Shown in pieces: positions 1 through 8,650 of a stretch of 36,212 nucleotides of DNA (positions are counted from its first letter, which is position 1; each line of letters opens with the position of its first letter). This DNA is from Streptomyces sabulosicollis. GTDB lineage: Bacteria; Actinomycetota; Actinomycetes; Streptomycetales; Streptomycetaceae. Below the pieces are notes generated by a model, which worked only from the letters and a program-made list of their open reading frames with translations, was not told where the DNA came from and ran no database searches. The position numbers were made by a program, and so were the translations under genes. The DNA lies in NCBI RefSeq assembly GCF_016103465.1, contig NZ_JAEEAP010000042.1, positions 1 through 36,212 of the forward strand, written 5' to 3'.

Positions 1-151
1 GGCCCGCCCACCCAGCAGCCCGCCCGGTCGGCCGCCCGGCAGCCCGCCCGGCGGCCGCCCCGGGGGCACGACCGGCCGTGATCGAGCACGTCCCGATGTT
101 TGCTATGGTTTTCCATGTCGGAACGGCTACGGGCCGACCGGCAGACACCTG

Positions 152-236
152 GTCCGGGTGGCGGAATGGCAGACGCGCTAGCTTGAGGTGCTAGTGCCCT
201 TTATCGGGCGTGGGGGTTCAAGTCCCCCCTCGGACA
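152..236 (+). tRNA. tRNA-Leu (anticodon GAG)
   Basis: An 85-nt class II tRNA. The acceptor stem pairs 152-158 with 229-235 (one G-U pair) and leaves discriminator A236. The anticodon stem pairs 178-182 with 190-194 around a 7-nt loop whose 185-187 is GAG, so it reads CUC/CUU leucine codons. A long variable arm (about 195-210) is typical of tRNA-Leu. The T arm (212-228) has a 5-bp G/C stem and TTCAAGT loop. CCA is not encoded. A TATGGT hexamer at 104-109 could be its -10 box, but the -35 is weak. The 3' half is overlapped by a decayed recombinase tail on the other strand, as expected of an integration site. Confidence 0.95.
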
Positions 237-410
237 CAGACCATATCCCCAACTTGTGCGGGTCGAGCGTTGCCTCGGCCCGCACGAGCTGTTTTCCGGG
301 CTCGTAGATCAGCTTGAGCCCGAGGTTCTGCTAGACCTCGGCCTTGTGCCACGGCTCGGCGTCGGCGAGGGACCAGGCGGTGCCGGAGCGGTGGCGATTG
401 CAGGGGCGGT
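178..410 (-). pseudogene. Remnant of a site-specific recombinase C-terminus overlapping tRNA-Leu
   Basis: Read on the minus strand, about 75 codons resemble the C-terminal tail of actinobacterial site-specific recombinases. The pieces are AWSLADAEPWHKAEV, an in-frame TAG, QNLGLKLIYEPGKQLVRAEA, then TLDPHKLGIWSVSEGGLEPP, which runs into the tRNA and stops at 178-180. A second frame ends in VCVRGGT, another ending I associate with these enzymes. The stop sits where a Tyr codon would fit (TAC to TAG). No catalytic domain remains upstream, where sequence of a different gene begins near 429. I infer the stub of a deleted integrated element; the family assignment rests on remembered similarity of a short segment. 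Confidence 0.5.
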
Positions 411-428
411 CGTGCGCGGACGGGCAGG

Positions 429-1835
429 GCCCAGGCCGCCACCCCGGTGGAGTACGCGCTGGTCGGGGCGCTCGCGCACCGCTTTCCCGAGCGCGCGGCC
501 GACGAGGACATCGCCGACCCGGCCCTGCTCGACCTCGCCTACGCCGACGCCATGCGCATCGTGCACGAGGAGCACCCCGAGGACCTGGACGTGACGGCGC
601 TCTTCGCCGAGGCGCTGCTGTGCGTGAGCCCGCATGCCCTGTGGTGCGACGACGGGGAGCCCTCCGGGGAGAACACCGTCGAGGCTCGGTCGGTCCTTGA
701 GACCGTTCTGGCCAGGCCCGAGGCGAAGCACCATCCCGCGCTGAACCACATGTACATCCACCTGATGGATATGTCGGCCGAGCCCGAGCTGGCCCTCCCG
801 GCGGCCGACGCCCTGCGGCGCGCGGTCCCGGACGGCTCACACATGGCGCACATGGCCACCCACATCGATGCGGCTTGCGGAGATTACCGGAACACCATCG
901 ACTCCAACCGCGTCGCGGCTGCCGTCGACAACGAGTACTTCGCGCGCGAGAAGCACATCGGCCGCTACTTCTCCTACCGTGCGCACAACATCCGCTTCCT
1001 CGCTTACGGCGCGATGATGGCCGGCCGGTCACAGGACGCCCTGTGGGCGGCCCGGCGTCTGAACGAGATCGTCACGCCCGAGGTACTCAAGGTCACCAGC
1101 CCGCCGATGGCGGACCTGGCCGAGAGCTACCGCACCACGCTGCCGCACGCGTTGATCCGCTTCGGCCGCTGGGAGGAGATCCTCGGCCTCGAACTCCCCG
1201 AAGACCAGGAGCTGTTCAGCGCCACCACGGCGATGATCCGCTACTCGCGGGCGATCGCCTTCTCCGCGCTCGGCCGGATCGCCGAAGCGGAGGCGGCCCG
1301 GGACGCCTTCGAGACCGCGCGAGCGGCCGTCCCGGAGACCCGTTTCAGCGCCCTGCCCGCGTAGGAGGTCGAAGTCCTCGAAGTGGCCGCGGCGATGCTG
1401 GACGGCGAACTTGAGTACCGCAAGGGCAACTTCGACGCGGCGTTCGCGAGTCTGCGCAAGGCGATCAAGATCGAGGACTCCCTGCCGTACACTGACCCGC
1501 CGGCCTGGTTGTTGCCCGCCCGCCACCCCTATGGAGCACTGCTCCTCGAACAGGGCCACATCGAGGAAGCCTCCTCCGTCTACCGGGCCGACCTGCGCAT
1601 GGACAACACCCTGACCCGGTGGCGCACCCACCCGAACAACGTGTGGAGCCTGCACGGCTACCACGAATGCCTCACCCAACTCGGTCGGCACGAGGAGGCA
1701 CGGCAGCTCACGCTCCAGCGCGACATCGCGGTCGGCGCCGCCGATATCCATGTCGGAGCTTCCTGCTTCTGCCGCCTCACTGCATTCGTGGACGACGCAC
1801 CGGGCTGCTGTGGGACTGGGACGACGGTCGGGTAA
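429..1835 (+). pseudogene. Tetratricopeptide-repeat protein, 5'-truncated and interrupted by a stop
   Basis: One reading frame carries a helical-repeat protein resembling a conserved actinobacterial TPR family of about 550 residues. It begins abruptly near 429 (AQAATPVEYALVG), lacking the family's N-terminal part. An in-frame TAG at 1362-1364 is followed without frame change by the conserved continuation (AAMLDGELEYRKGNFDAAF, then HPNNVWSLHGYHECL). Recognisable motifs include HHPALNHMYIHLMDMS and HMATHIDAACGDY. Because the 5' end is missing next to an integrase stub, element-associated deletion is the likely cause. Two shorter proteins, 447-1364 (305 aa) and 1383-1835 (150 aa), could still be translated, but neither has a convincing ribosome binding site. 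Confidence 0.7.
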
Positions 1836-2285
1836 CGGACATATGCAGCCGGGACGACGGTCGATGTAGTCGACCGCGGCAGGCGCCGCGACGGTCCGCC
1901 CCCCTGTCCGGACTCGTTACCGTGTCCGCGGCGCAAGGGTCGAAGACGGTCCAGGTGCAGGCGACCTTGCACGGCGGCGGCCCCGGCGACGGCCTGAACG
2001 GTTCCACAATCCAGAAAGCGGACTTCGTGGGAACGCCCGCGCTGCCCACCCGGGGCGACGCCCCGCGCCCTTCCGCGCCGCCTCGTGGCTTCCCATGGTG
2101 GCAGAACGATCGGTTCCGGCCACCGCTCACCGCAGCGCCCGTAAGGGCCGCGTCAAAGGCGCGCTGATCGCCGTATGGGCCCCGTCAACGACGGTCGGAT
2201 CCGGCCATGGGACGGGGTTTGCTTCTTGCGATATCCATACGATCCGCCGCTCGCGGATCCCCCGACCTCTCTCCAGGAGCTCGCG
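1836..2285. other. Intergenic stretch upstream of the kdp operon
   Basis: I see no supported gene here. Open frames exist on both strands, but none has a known motif, a good start or Streptomyces-like third-position bias. It should contain the kdp promoter. The less GC-rich part, about 2217-2240, is the likeliest place, but I could not find a convincing -35/-10 pair. A 7-bp hairpin lies at 2241-2259. I looked for a cyclic-di-AMP (ydaO-type) riboswitch and did not recognise one. Confidence 0.4.
2241..2259 (+). promoter_or_regulatory. Leader hairpin ahead of the kdp operon
   Basis: GATCCGC at 2241-2247 pairs perfectly with GCGGATC at 2253-2259 around a 5-nt loop, 26 nt before the first start codon of the operon (2286). 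It could be an operator half-site pair or a leader stem-loop; the sequence alone does not decide. Confidence 0.35.
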
Positions 2286-2369
2286 ATGGCCGATGTGGCC
2301 TTCGTTGTCGCCACGATCGCGGTGTTCGCGCTGGTGGCCCTTGTCGCCAAAGGGGTGACGAAGCTGTGA
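2286..2369 (+). CDS. 27-residue single-pass membrane peptide at the head of the kdp operon
   Basis: A short gene starts with ATG 8 nt after an AGGAG box (2277-2281). It encodes 27 residues: MADVA, a hydrophobic helix of about 15 residues, and a basic end (AKGVTKL). Its stop codon overlaps the GTG start of kdpF (GTGA at 2366-2369), so the two are probably translationally coupled. I recall similar short peptides ahead of kdpF in other Streptomyces, usually unannotated. It resembles KdpF in size and topology without being the same sequence. Inference: a second small accessory subunit, or a translated leader peptide, of the KdpFABC complex. Confidence 0.7.
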   Translation: MADVAFVVATIAVFALVALVAKGVTKL

Positions 2370-2455
2370 CCGTCGAAAACGCGGTCGGACTGATCGTCGC
2401 CGTCGCCCTGCTGGGCTATCTCGTCCTCGCCCTGATCTTCCCGGAGAGGTTCTGA
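2366..2455 (+). CDS. kdpF: K+-transporting ATPase subunit KdpF
   Basis: A 29-residue protein from a GTG start that overlaps the previous stop. It is one hydrophobic helix ([19 protein letters not shown]) ending in PERF, the usual KdpF pattern. KdpF is a lipid-like stabilising subunit of the KdpFABC potassium pump and lies against KdpA in the membrane. Only 8 nt separate it from kdpA. Length and position are exactly those expected of the family. Confidence 0.9.
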   Translation: MTVENAVGLIVAVALLGYLVLALIFPERF

Positions 2456-2463
2456 GAACGAGC

Positions 2464-4125
2464 ATGAGTCCCGTACTCGCCGGCGTGCTACAGCTGCTCG
2501 CCCTCATGGGGGCGCTGGCGCTCGCCTACGTTCCCCTCGGCACCTACATGGCCAGGGTCTACTCCTCCGACAAGCACTTGCGGGTGGAGAGGTGGATCTA
2601 CAAGGGCATCGGCGCCAACCCCGACACCGAGATGCGCTGGACCGCGTATCTGCGCGGGGTGCTGGCCTTCTCGGCGGCCGGGGTGCTCTTCCTGTATCTG
2701 CTGCAGCGGATGCAGGGCGGCCTGCCCGGATCGCTCGGGTTCTCCTCGATCGAGCCGGCGCAGGCGTTCGACACCGCCGCGTCGTTCGTGACCAACACCA
2801 ACTGGCAGTCGTACGCCGGCGAGCAGGCCATGGGCCATGCCGTGCAGACCGCCGGCCTGGCGGTGCAGAACTTCGTGTCGGCCGCGGTGGGCATCGCCGT
2901 CGCGGTGGCGCTGGTGCGCGGCTTCGCGCGCTCGCGCACCGGTGAGCTCGGGAACTTCTGGGCCGATCTGGTGCGCGGCACGGTCCGCGTCCTGGTGCCG
3001 ATCGCGGCGGTCGCCGCCGTGGTGCTGGTCGCCTGCGGCGCCCTCCAGAACTTCTCCGGCATCCACGAGGTCGGCCAGTTCATGGGCGGCTCGCAGCAGT
3101 GGAACGGCGGCGCCGTGGCCTCGCAGGAGGCCATCAAGGAACTGGGCACCAACGGCGGCGGGTACTTCAACGCCAACAGCGCCCACCCGTTCGAGAACCC
3201 GACCCCGTTCACCAACCTCTTCGAGTTCTTCCTGATCCTGGTCATCCCGCTGGCGCTGACCCGCGCCTTCGGCGTCATGGTCGGCTCGGTGAAGCAGGGC
3301 TACGCGATCCTGGCGACCATGGTCACCATCTGGGTCGGCTTCGTCGCCCTGCTGATGTGGACCGAGTTCGCCCACCACGGCCCGGCGCTGCAGGCGGCCG
3401 GGGGCGCGATGGAGGGCAAGGAGACCCGCTTCGGGGTCGGCGCCTCGGCGCTCTTCGGGGTGTCGACCACGCTCACCTCGACCGGAGCGGTGGACTCCTT
3501 CCACTCCTCCTTCACCGGCCTGGGCGGCGGCATCACCATGCTCGGCATGATGCTGGGCGAGATCGCGCCCGGCGGTGTGGGCTCCGGTCTCTACGGCATG
3601 CTGATCATGGCGATCATCGCGGTGTTCATCGCCGGGCTGATGGTCGGCCGTACGCCCGAGTACCTGGGCAAGAAGATCGGTTCCCGCGAGATCAAGCTGG
3701 CGGCCTGCTACATCCTGGTCACCCCGGCGCTGGTGCTGATCTTCACCGCCGCCTCCATGGCCCTGCCGACGCCGCCGCACTCGATGCTCAACTCCGGTGC
3801 GCACGGCTTCTCCGAGGTGCTGTACGCCTTCACCTCCGCTTCGAACAACAACGGTTCGGCCTTCGCGGGCCTGAACGCGAACACCGACTGGTACAACACC
3901 ACGACCGGGCTCGCGATGCTGCTCGGCCGCTTCGTGCCCATGGTCTTCGTGCTGGCGCTCGCGGGCTCGCTCGCCGGGCAGCGGCCGGTCCCGGCCACCG
4001 CGGGCACCCTGCGTACCGAGAAACCGCTGTTCACCGGGTTGTTGGTGGGCGCGATCCTGATCATCACCGGTCTGACGTACTTCCCGGCGCTGGCGCTCGG
4101 GCCGCTGGCCGAGGGGCTGGCGTGA
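2464..4125 (+). CDS. kdpA: K+-transporting ATPase, channel-like subunit KdpA
   Basis: A 553-residue polytopic membrane protein, the normal length for KdpA, which binds and conducts K+ in the inducible high-affinity KdpFABC pump. It belongs to the SKT superfamily, with four pore loops forming a selectivity filter. Filter-region motifs visible in order are [47 protein letters not shown] and [11 protein letters not shown]. About ten hydrophobic segments are evident. The start is ATG 8 nt after kdpF, and the TGA stop overlaps the kdpB ATG at 4125. It appears intact. Confidence 0.97.
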   Translation: MSPVLAGVLQLLALMGALALAYVPLGTYMARVYSSDKHLRVERWIYKGIGANPDTEMRWTAYLRGVLAFSAAGVLFLYLLQRMQGGLPGSLGFSSIEPAQAFDTAASFVTNTNWQSYAGEQAMGHAVQTAGLAVQNFVSAAVGIAVAVALVRGFARSRTGELGNFWADLVRGTVRVLVPIAAVAAVVLVACGALQNFSGIHEVGQFMGGSQQWNGGAVASQEAIKELGTNGGGYFNANSAHPFENPTPFTNLFEFFLILVIPLALTRAFGVMVGSVKQGYAILATMVTIWVGFVALLMWTEFAHHGPALQAAGGAMEGKETRFGVGASALFGVSTTLTSTGAVDSFHSSFTGLGGGITMLGMMLGEIAPGGVGSGLYGMLIMAIIAVFIAGLMVGRTPEYLGKKIGSREIKLAACYILVTPALVLIFTAASMALPTPPHSMLNSGAHGFSEVLYAFTSASNNNGSAFAGLNANTDWYNTTTGLAMLLGRFVPMVFVLALAGSLAGQRPVPATAGTLRTEKPLFTGLLVGAILIITGLTYFPALALGPLAEGLA

Positions 4126-6260
4126 TGACCACCCGTAGAGAAAACCACGAGGGCTCCATGTCCACTGCCACTCCGACCAGGGTGCCGCACAGCGGCGTTC
4201 CCACCGGGCACACCCCGGCCGAGGACCGCGTCGGCGCGGGCCTCTTCGATCCGGGGCAGCTGCTCAGGTCGCTGCCGGACGCCTTCCGCAAGCTGGACCC
4301 GCGGGTGATGGTGAAGTCGCCCGTGATGTTCGTCGTGCTGGTCGGGTCCGTACTGACCACCGCCTTCTCCTTCACCGACCCGGGCGACTGGTTCGGCTGG
4401 GCGATCAGCGCCTGGCTGTGGCTGACCGTGATCTTCGCCAATCTGGCGGAGGCGGTCGCCGAGGGCCGCGGCAAGGCCCAGGCCGACACCCTGCGCAAGG
4501 CCAAGACCGACACCGTGGCGCGCCGGCTGCTGGCGGGCGGCGCGGAGGAGCGGGTCCCCGGCACCCGGCTGACCATCGGTGACCTGGTGGTCTGCGAGGC
4601 CGGCGATGTCATCCCCGGCGACGGCGATGTCGTCGAGGGCGTCGCCTCGGTCGACGAGTCGGCGATCACCGGCGAGTCGGCGCCGGTCATCCGCGAGTCC
4701 GGTGGCGACCGTTCGGCCGTGACCGGCGGGACCAAGGTGCTGTCCGACCGCATCGTCATCAGGATCACCACCAAGCCCGGCGAGACCTTCATCGACCGGA
4801 TGATCAACCTGGTGGAGGGCGCCGCGCGGCAGAAGACGCCCAACGAGATCGCGCTGAACATCCTGCTCGCCTCGCTGACCATCGCGTTCCTGCTCGCCTG
4901 CGCCACGCTGCCGCCGTTCGCGGATTACGCGGGCACGCGTCTGACGATGGTGGTGCTGGTGGCACTGCTGGTCTGTCTGATCCCGACGACGATCGGCGCG
5001 CTGCTGTCGGCGATCGGCATCGCGGGCATGGACCGCCTCGTCCAGCGCAATGTGCTGGCGATGTCGGGGCGGGCGGTCGAGGCGGCCGGTGACGTCTCCA
5101 CGCTGCTGCTGGACAAGACCGGCACCATCACCCTGGGCAACCGGCAGGCGGCGGAGTTCGTGCCGGTGCGCGGCACCACCGAGGCCGAGGTGGCGGACGC
5201 CGCCCAGCTGTCGTCGCTGGCCGACGAGACCCCCGAGGGCCGGTCCGTCGTCGTCCTGGCGAAGGAGGCGTACGGGCTGCGCGAGCGCCACCAGGGCGAG
5301 CTGGTGGGCGCCGAGTGGATCGGGTTCACCGCGCAGACCCGGATGTCGGGCGTGGACGTCGGCGAGCGGAAGATCCGCAAGGGTGCGGCCGGTTCGGTCA
5401 TCGCCTGGGTCCGGGAGCGGGGCGGCACGGTCGCCGAGGACGCGGACGGGATCGCCCACCGGATCTCCGAGGCCGGTGGCACCCCGCTGCTGGTGGCCGT
5501 CCAGGACGGCAAAGGCGCTCGCGTGCTGGGCGTCATCCACCTCAAGGACGTGGTCAAGGAGGGCATGCGGGAGCGGTTCGACGAGCTGCGCCGCATGGGC
5601 ATCAAGACCGTCATGATCACAGGCGACAACCCGCTGACGGCCAAGGCGATCGCCGAGGAGGCGGGCGTCGACGACTTCCTCGCCGAGGCCACGCCCGAGG
5701 ACAAGATGGCCCTGATCAAGCGGGAGCAGGCGGGCGGCAAGCTGGTCGCGATGACCGGCGACGGCACCAACGACGCCCCGGCGCTGGCGCAGGCGGACGT
5801 CGGGGTGGCGATGAACACCGGTACGTCGGCCGCCAAGGAGGCCGGCAACATGGTCGACCTGGACTCCAACCCGACCAAGCTGATTGAGATCGTGGAGATC
5901 GGCAAGCAGCTGCTGATCACCCGTGGCGCGCTGACCACCTTCTCCATCGCCAACGACGTCGCGAAGTACTTCGCGATCATCCCTGCGCTGTTCGCGGCGG
6001 TCTACCCGGGCCTGGACAAGCTGAACATCATGCAGCTGTCCTCGCCGGACTCGGCGATCCTGTCCGCGGTCATCTTCAACGCGCTGATCATCATCGCGCT
6101 GGTGCCGCTCGCCCTGCGGGGCGTGCGCTACCGGCCGTTGAGCGCGGACCGGATGCTGCGGCGCAACCTCGGGATCTACGGTCTCGGCGGCCTGATCGCG
6201 CCCTTCATCGGCATCAAGATCATCGACCTGCTCATCTCCCTCATCCCCGGGATCGGCTGA
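4125..6260 (+). CDS. kdpB: K+-transporting ATPase, P-type ATPase subunit KdpB
   Basis: The energising subunit, a type IA P-type ATPase that couples ATP hydrolysis to K+ movement through KdpA. Numbering from 4125, it shows the actuator TGES at about 182-185, the phosphorylation motif DKTGT with Asp330, the hinge motif [20 protein letters not shown] from about 544, and several transmembrane helices. The ATG at 4125 overlaps the kdpA stop and has GAGGGG 8 nt upstream, giving 711 residues. A second ATG at 4158 (MSTATPTRV..., 700 residues) has a closer GAGGG box and is equally possible. It is directly followed by kdpC. Confidence 0.96.
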   Translation: MTTRRENHEGSMSTATPTRVPHSGVPTGHTPAEDRVGAGLFDPGQLLRSLPDAFRKLDPRVMVKSPVMFVVLVGSVLTTAFSFTDPGDWFGWAISAWLWLTVIFANLAEAVAEGRGKAQADTLRKAKTDTVARRLLAGGAEERVPGTRLTIGDLVVCEAGDVIPGDGDVVEGVASVDESAITGESAPVIRESGGDRSAVTGGTKVLSDRIVIRITTKPGETFIDRMINLVEGAARQKTPNEIALNILLASLTIAFLLACATLPPFADYAGTRLTMVVLVALLVCLIPTTIGALLSAIGIAGMDRLVQRNVLAMSGRAVEAAGDVSTLLLDKTGTITLGNRQAAEFVPVRGTTEAEVADAAQLSSLADETPEGRSVVVLAKEAYGLRERHQGELVGAEWIGFTAQTRMSGVDVGERKIRKGAAGSVIAWVRERGGTVAEDADGIAHRISEAGGTPLLVAVQDGKGARVLGVIHLKDVVKEGMRERFDELRRMGIKTVMITGDNPLTAKAIAEEAGVDDFLAEATPEDKMALIKREQAGGKLVAMTGDGTNDAPALAQADVGVAMNTGTSAAKEAGNMVDLDSNPTKLIEIVEIGKQLLITRGALTTFSIANDVAKYFAIIPALFAAVYPGLDKLNIMQLSSPDSAILSAVIFNALIIIALVPLALRGVRYRPLSADRMLRRNLGIYGLGGLIAPFIGIKIIDLLISLIPGIG

Positions 6261-6265
6261 TCGCC

Positions 6266-6934
6266 ATGAACCATTCCGTCATGAACACCGTCCGGCTGTT
6301 CGGCGCCGGGCTGCGGGCCCTCCTGGTGCTGACCCTGGTGACGGGCGTCCTCTACCCGCTGCTGGTCACCGGCGTCGCCCAGGGGCTGTTCCACGACAAG
6401 GCGAACGGCTCCGAGATCGCGGCGCACGGCAAGGTCGTCGGCTCGTCGCTGATCGGGCAGTCGTACGACCTGCCGCTGAAGAAGGGGCAGCAGACCCCGG
6501 ACCCCGATCTGAGGTGGTTCCAGGGGCGCCCGGCGAACGGCCTCGGCGACAACAGCCTCAACACCCGGTACGACCTGCTGCTGTCCGGGGCCACCAACCT
6601 CTCGGCCGACAGCAAGGACCTGCTCCAGCAGGTCAAGGACGCCAAGGCCGCGGTCATCAGGAACAACTCGGTGCCCGGCTACACCGTCAAGCCGTCCCAG
6701 GTCCCCGCCGACGCGGTGACGTCCTCCGGCTCCGGACTGGACCCGCACATCTCCCCGCGGTACGCGGAGATCCAGGTCCACCGGGTCGCGGAGCGGAACG
6801 GGCTGTCCGTCGCCCAGGTGGAGAAGCTGGTCAAGGACAAGACCGAGGGCCGTACGGCCGGGTTCATCGGCGAGCCGCGGGTGAACGTCCTCGAACTGAA
6901 CGTCGCGCTCAAGGAGCTCGGGACCCAGCACTGA
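6266..6934 (+). CDS. kdpC: K+-transporting ATPase subunit KdpC
   Basis: A 222-residue protein, slightly longer than the approximately 190-residue enterobacterial KdpC. One N-terminal helix (ALLVLTLVTGVLYPLLVTGVA) anchors a soluble domain containing the family signatures GSSLIGQSYDL, WFQGRP, SGSGLDPHISPRYAEIQVHR and RVNVLELNVALKEL. KdpC stabilises the complex and raises its affinity for nucleotide. It begins 5 nt after kdpB, so the operon order is small peptide-F-A-B-C. No kdpDE follows: the operon ends at a strong hairpin and the next genes are on the other strand. Confidence 0.95.
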   Translation: MNHSVMNTVRLFGAGLRALLVLTLVTGVLYPLLVTGVAQGLFHDKANGSEIAAHGKVVGSSLIGQSYDLPLKKGQQTPDPDLRWFQGRPANGLGDNSLNTRYDLLLSGATNLSADSKDLLQQVKDAKAAVIRNNSVPGYTVKPSQVPADAVTSSGSGLDPHISPRYAEIQVHRVAERNGLSVAQVEKLVKDKTEGRTAGFIGEPRVNVLELNVALKELGTQH

Positions 6935-6951
6935 GTTGTCCGGCCCGAGGA

Positions 6952-6996
6952 GCGGGAGCCGGTGGCCGGAGGGGTTCTCCGGCCACCGGCTCCCGC
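6952..6996 (+). terminator. Terminator hairpin after kdpC
   Basis: A perfect 19-bp stem pairs 6952-6970 with 6978-6996 around a 7-nt loop, 17 nt after the kdpC stop. There is no U-tract, which is common in Streptomyces, where strong GC hairpins serve as terminators. Confidence 0.8.
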
Positions 6997-7107
6997 CGTT
7001 GTCCCGTTGTCCGCGGTGCCGTTGTCCCGTGGTGCCGCTGTCGCGTTGTCCGTAGTGCCGCCGTCGCGTTGTCCGTAGTGCCGCTGTCGCGTGGTGCCGC
7101 TGTCCCG
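6997..7107. repeat. Degenerate tandem repeats of about 21-23 nt
   Basis: Between the kdp terminator and the stop of the next (convergent) gene lie several related units built on the theme gtcgcgttgtccgtagtgcc. The two clearest copies, starting at 7040 and 7063, differ at one base over 23 nt; others are shorter and more diverged. No open frame across them looks like a gene. Confidence 0.75.
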
Positions 7108-7905
7108 CTAAGCGGGCGAACCGCTGCGCGGCCGCTCCGGCAGCACCGCGCGGTCGGGGCGAGGCGCGGCGTCCGTGGTGGTCTTGGTGGTGGTGAGGTC
7201 CTCGATGCGGTCGGCGAACCCCGGTTCGGGCAGCGGGAGGTCGATGTCGGGGTCGTCGGTGAAGTCGACGGCCTCGGCGACGTAGTGGATGACCGCCCGG
7301 GTGGCGGGCGGGACCTCCTGTCCCCTCTTCAGTCCGTGCAGGATGCGGAGCGCGGCGGCCATCTCGTGGTCGGTGGCGGTCCAGTCCTCCACGGTGTCGG
7401 TGACCGGCGGGACGTCGTTGCCCGCCTGCTCGTGCCACCACTCGAGCCACGCGTGCGCCTGGCCGTCCTCGCCCAGGGCCATGTGGTGGAGGTAGAGGCA
7501 GTACGCGGCGGCGGGGTCGCCGGCACCGGCGGCGAACTGCCACCAGAACTGGGCGTGGTCCTCATGTCCGGCCAGCTGCAGCACGCACCCCAGGACCCGG
7601 GAGCCGGGCGGTTCGAGGATGCGGCGGGTGAGGAAGTCCCGCAGCTGGGTCAGGGCGTCGGGGCGGGCGATGATCGCCTCGCACAGGGTGTGCAGGTCCT
7701 GCGCCATCCGCTCGTCCGCGCCCGGCGCCGCGCCTCCGGCGGCCGTGGAGCTCCGCCGGCCCTGTTGCGAGGGGCGCTCCTGGGGCGGGGTGCCACCGGG
7801 GTTGGCGTGACGGGCGGCGAGCCGGGCCTCGGCGGCCTCGAAGTCGATGGGAGGGGTGGGGTTGAGCAGGGCCCGCGCGAGGATGCGGTCAATGGGTGAG
7901 GTCAT
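7108..7905 (-). CDS. Conserved hypothetical protein co-encoded with an ECF sigma factor
   Basis: A 265-residue soluble protein with no enzyme motif that I recognise. Residues 1-75 are polar and low in complexity. The middle part (LQLAGHEDHAQFWWQFAAGAGDPAA, given here only as its position around residues 115-150) looks like Sel1/TPR-type helical repeats. The C-terminal tail is disordered. Its ATG overlaps the stop of the sigma factor gene (ATGA at 7902-7905), so the two are translationally coupled. There is no transmembrane helix and no zinc-binding HxxxCxxC anti-sigma motif, so it is not a classical anti-sigma factor. A role in the sigma factor's response is inferred only from coupling. Confidence 0.75.
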   Translation of the reverse strand: MTSPIDRILARALLNPTPPIDFEAAEARLAARHANPGGTPPQERPSQQGRRSSTAAGGAAPGADERMAQDLHTLCEAIIARPDALTQLRDFLTRRILEPPGSRVLGCVLQLAGHEDHAQFWWQFAAGAGDPAAAYCLYLHHMALGEDGQAHAWLEWWHEQAGNDVPPVTDTVEDWTATDHEMAAALRILHGLKRGQEVPPATRAVIHYVAEAVDFTDDPDIDLPLPEPGFADRIEDLTTTKTTTDAAPRPDRAVLPERPRSGSPA

Positions 7906-8450
7906 CGGTCGTCCTTGGCCAGGAGTTGTTGCAGACGGCGGCGGGCGTAGCGGGCGGTGGAGCGGACGCCGGCCTCGGTGATGCCGAGGTGGGTGGCGGT
8001 CTCGGCGACGCTGTAGCCGCGGCAGTGGAGCAGGATGACCACGTCCTGCTGGCGCTCGGGGAGTTTCTTGATCGCCTGATAGAGGTTCAGGCTCTCCTCC
8101 AGGGCGGCGATGGGGTCGACCGCGTCCTTGAGGATCGCGGTCTCGAAGGTCGCGTTGTCCAGGAGGGCGGGGCCCCGGTTGCGGGCCCGGGCGAGGTCGA
8201 TGACCCGGTTCTTCATGACCTTCCAGGCGTAGGCGGCCGGGTTCTCCATGGTCAGCACCTTGGGCCAGCAGCGCAGGAGCTGTTCGAAGGCGGCGTCGAC
8301 GGCCTCTTCGGCGTCCGCGTGGTTGCCGAGGTAGACCATGGCCCGGTCGATGTACGCCTTCCGGTGGAGCTGGTGGAAGGCACGGAAGTCGGCGGGGAGT
8401 CCGGCGGTCATCGAGGTGATCTCGCGCGAGCGCGGGAAGTCGTTGGTCAC
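7902..8450 (-). CDS. ECF-type RNA polymerase sigma factor
   Basis: A 182-residue protein with the two sigma-70 regions of an extracytoplasmic-function factor. Region 2 includes LGNHADAEEAVDAAFEQL and AYAWKVMKNRVIDLARAR. Region 4 (LPERQQDVVILLHCRGYSVA, then ETATHLGITEAGVRSTARYA) ends in a helix-turn-helix that contacts the -35 element. A later in-frame ATG at 8411 (MTAGLPADF) is an alternative start and may be nearer the true one, since the first 13 residues look non-conserved. It lies between a small protein gene and the coupled downstream gene, with 4-nt overlaps on both sides. No anti-sigma gene is adjacent. Confidence 0.9.
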   Translation of the reverse strand: MTNDFPRSREITSMTAGLPADFRAFHQLHRKAYIDRAMVYLGNHADAEEAVDAAFEQLLRCWPKVLTMENPAAYAWKVMKNRVIDLARARNRGPALLDNATFETAILKDAVDPIAALEESLNLYQAIKKLPERQQDVVILLHCRGYSVAETATHLGITEAGVRSTARYARRRLQQLLAKDDR

Positions 8451-8605
8451 CGCTCCCCTCCCCCCAGGTCGTTGCGATGCAGTTCCGACACGCCGACGCG
8501 GACTCCCATCGCGGCCGCGCGGCGCAGGAGGGCGATGGCGTCACTGCCGAATACCCGGGCGACGAGCACGGCGGTGACGACGTTCACCACGGTTTGAAGA
8601 TTCAC
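8447..8605 (-). CDS. Small protein, first gene of the ECF sigma operon
   Basis: A 52-residue protein from a GTG at 8605 (MNLQTVVNVVTAVLVARVFGS); an upstream in-frame GTG at 8650 would give 67 residues. An AGAAGGA sequence lies roughly 12 nt before 8605, a long but possible spacing. The N-terminal half is mildly hydrophobic and the C-terminal half amphipathic (LLRRAAAMGVRVGVSEL). It ends overlapping the sigma factor ATG by 4 nt, which argues that it is a real coupled gene. I do not recognise the family. It could be a small regulator or a leader peptide of the sigma factor. Confidence 0.5.
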   Translation of the reverse strand: MNLQTVVNVVTAVLVARVFGSDAIALLRRAAAMGVRVGVSELHRNDLGGGER

Positions 8606-8650
8606 CGGACTTCGCTGTCCTTCTGTTCGTCGTACGAGGGTGGCCCCCAC

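Noticed and set aside
1-150. Possible gene end upstream of the tRNA
   Set aside because: The first 60 bases are low-complexity gccc/cggc repeats with no supported frame inside the window.
1836-2285. Cyclic-di-AMP riboswitch or other RNA leader before kdp
   Set aside because: Only a 7-bp hairpin is visible; the conserved segments of a ydaO-type element were not found.
2488-3804. Long minus-strand open frame opposite kdpA (about 438 codons)
   Set aside because: It mirrors the kdpA frame, is low in complexity (His/Arg/Gly-rich) and has no motif; it is a by-product of high GC.
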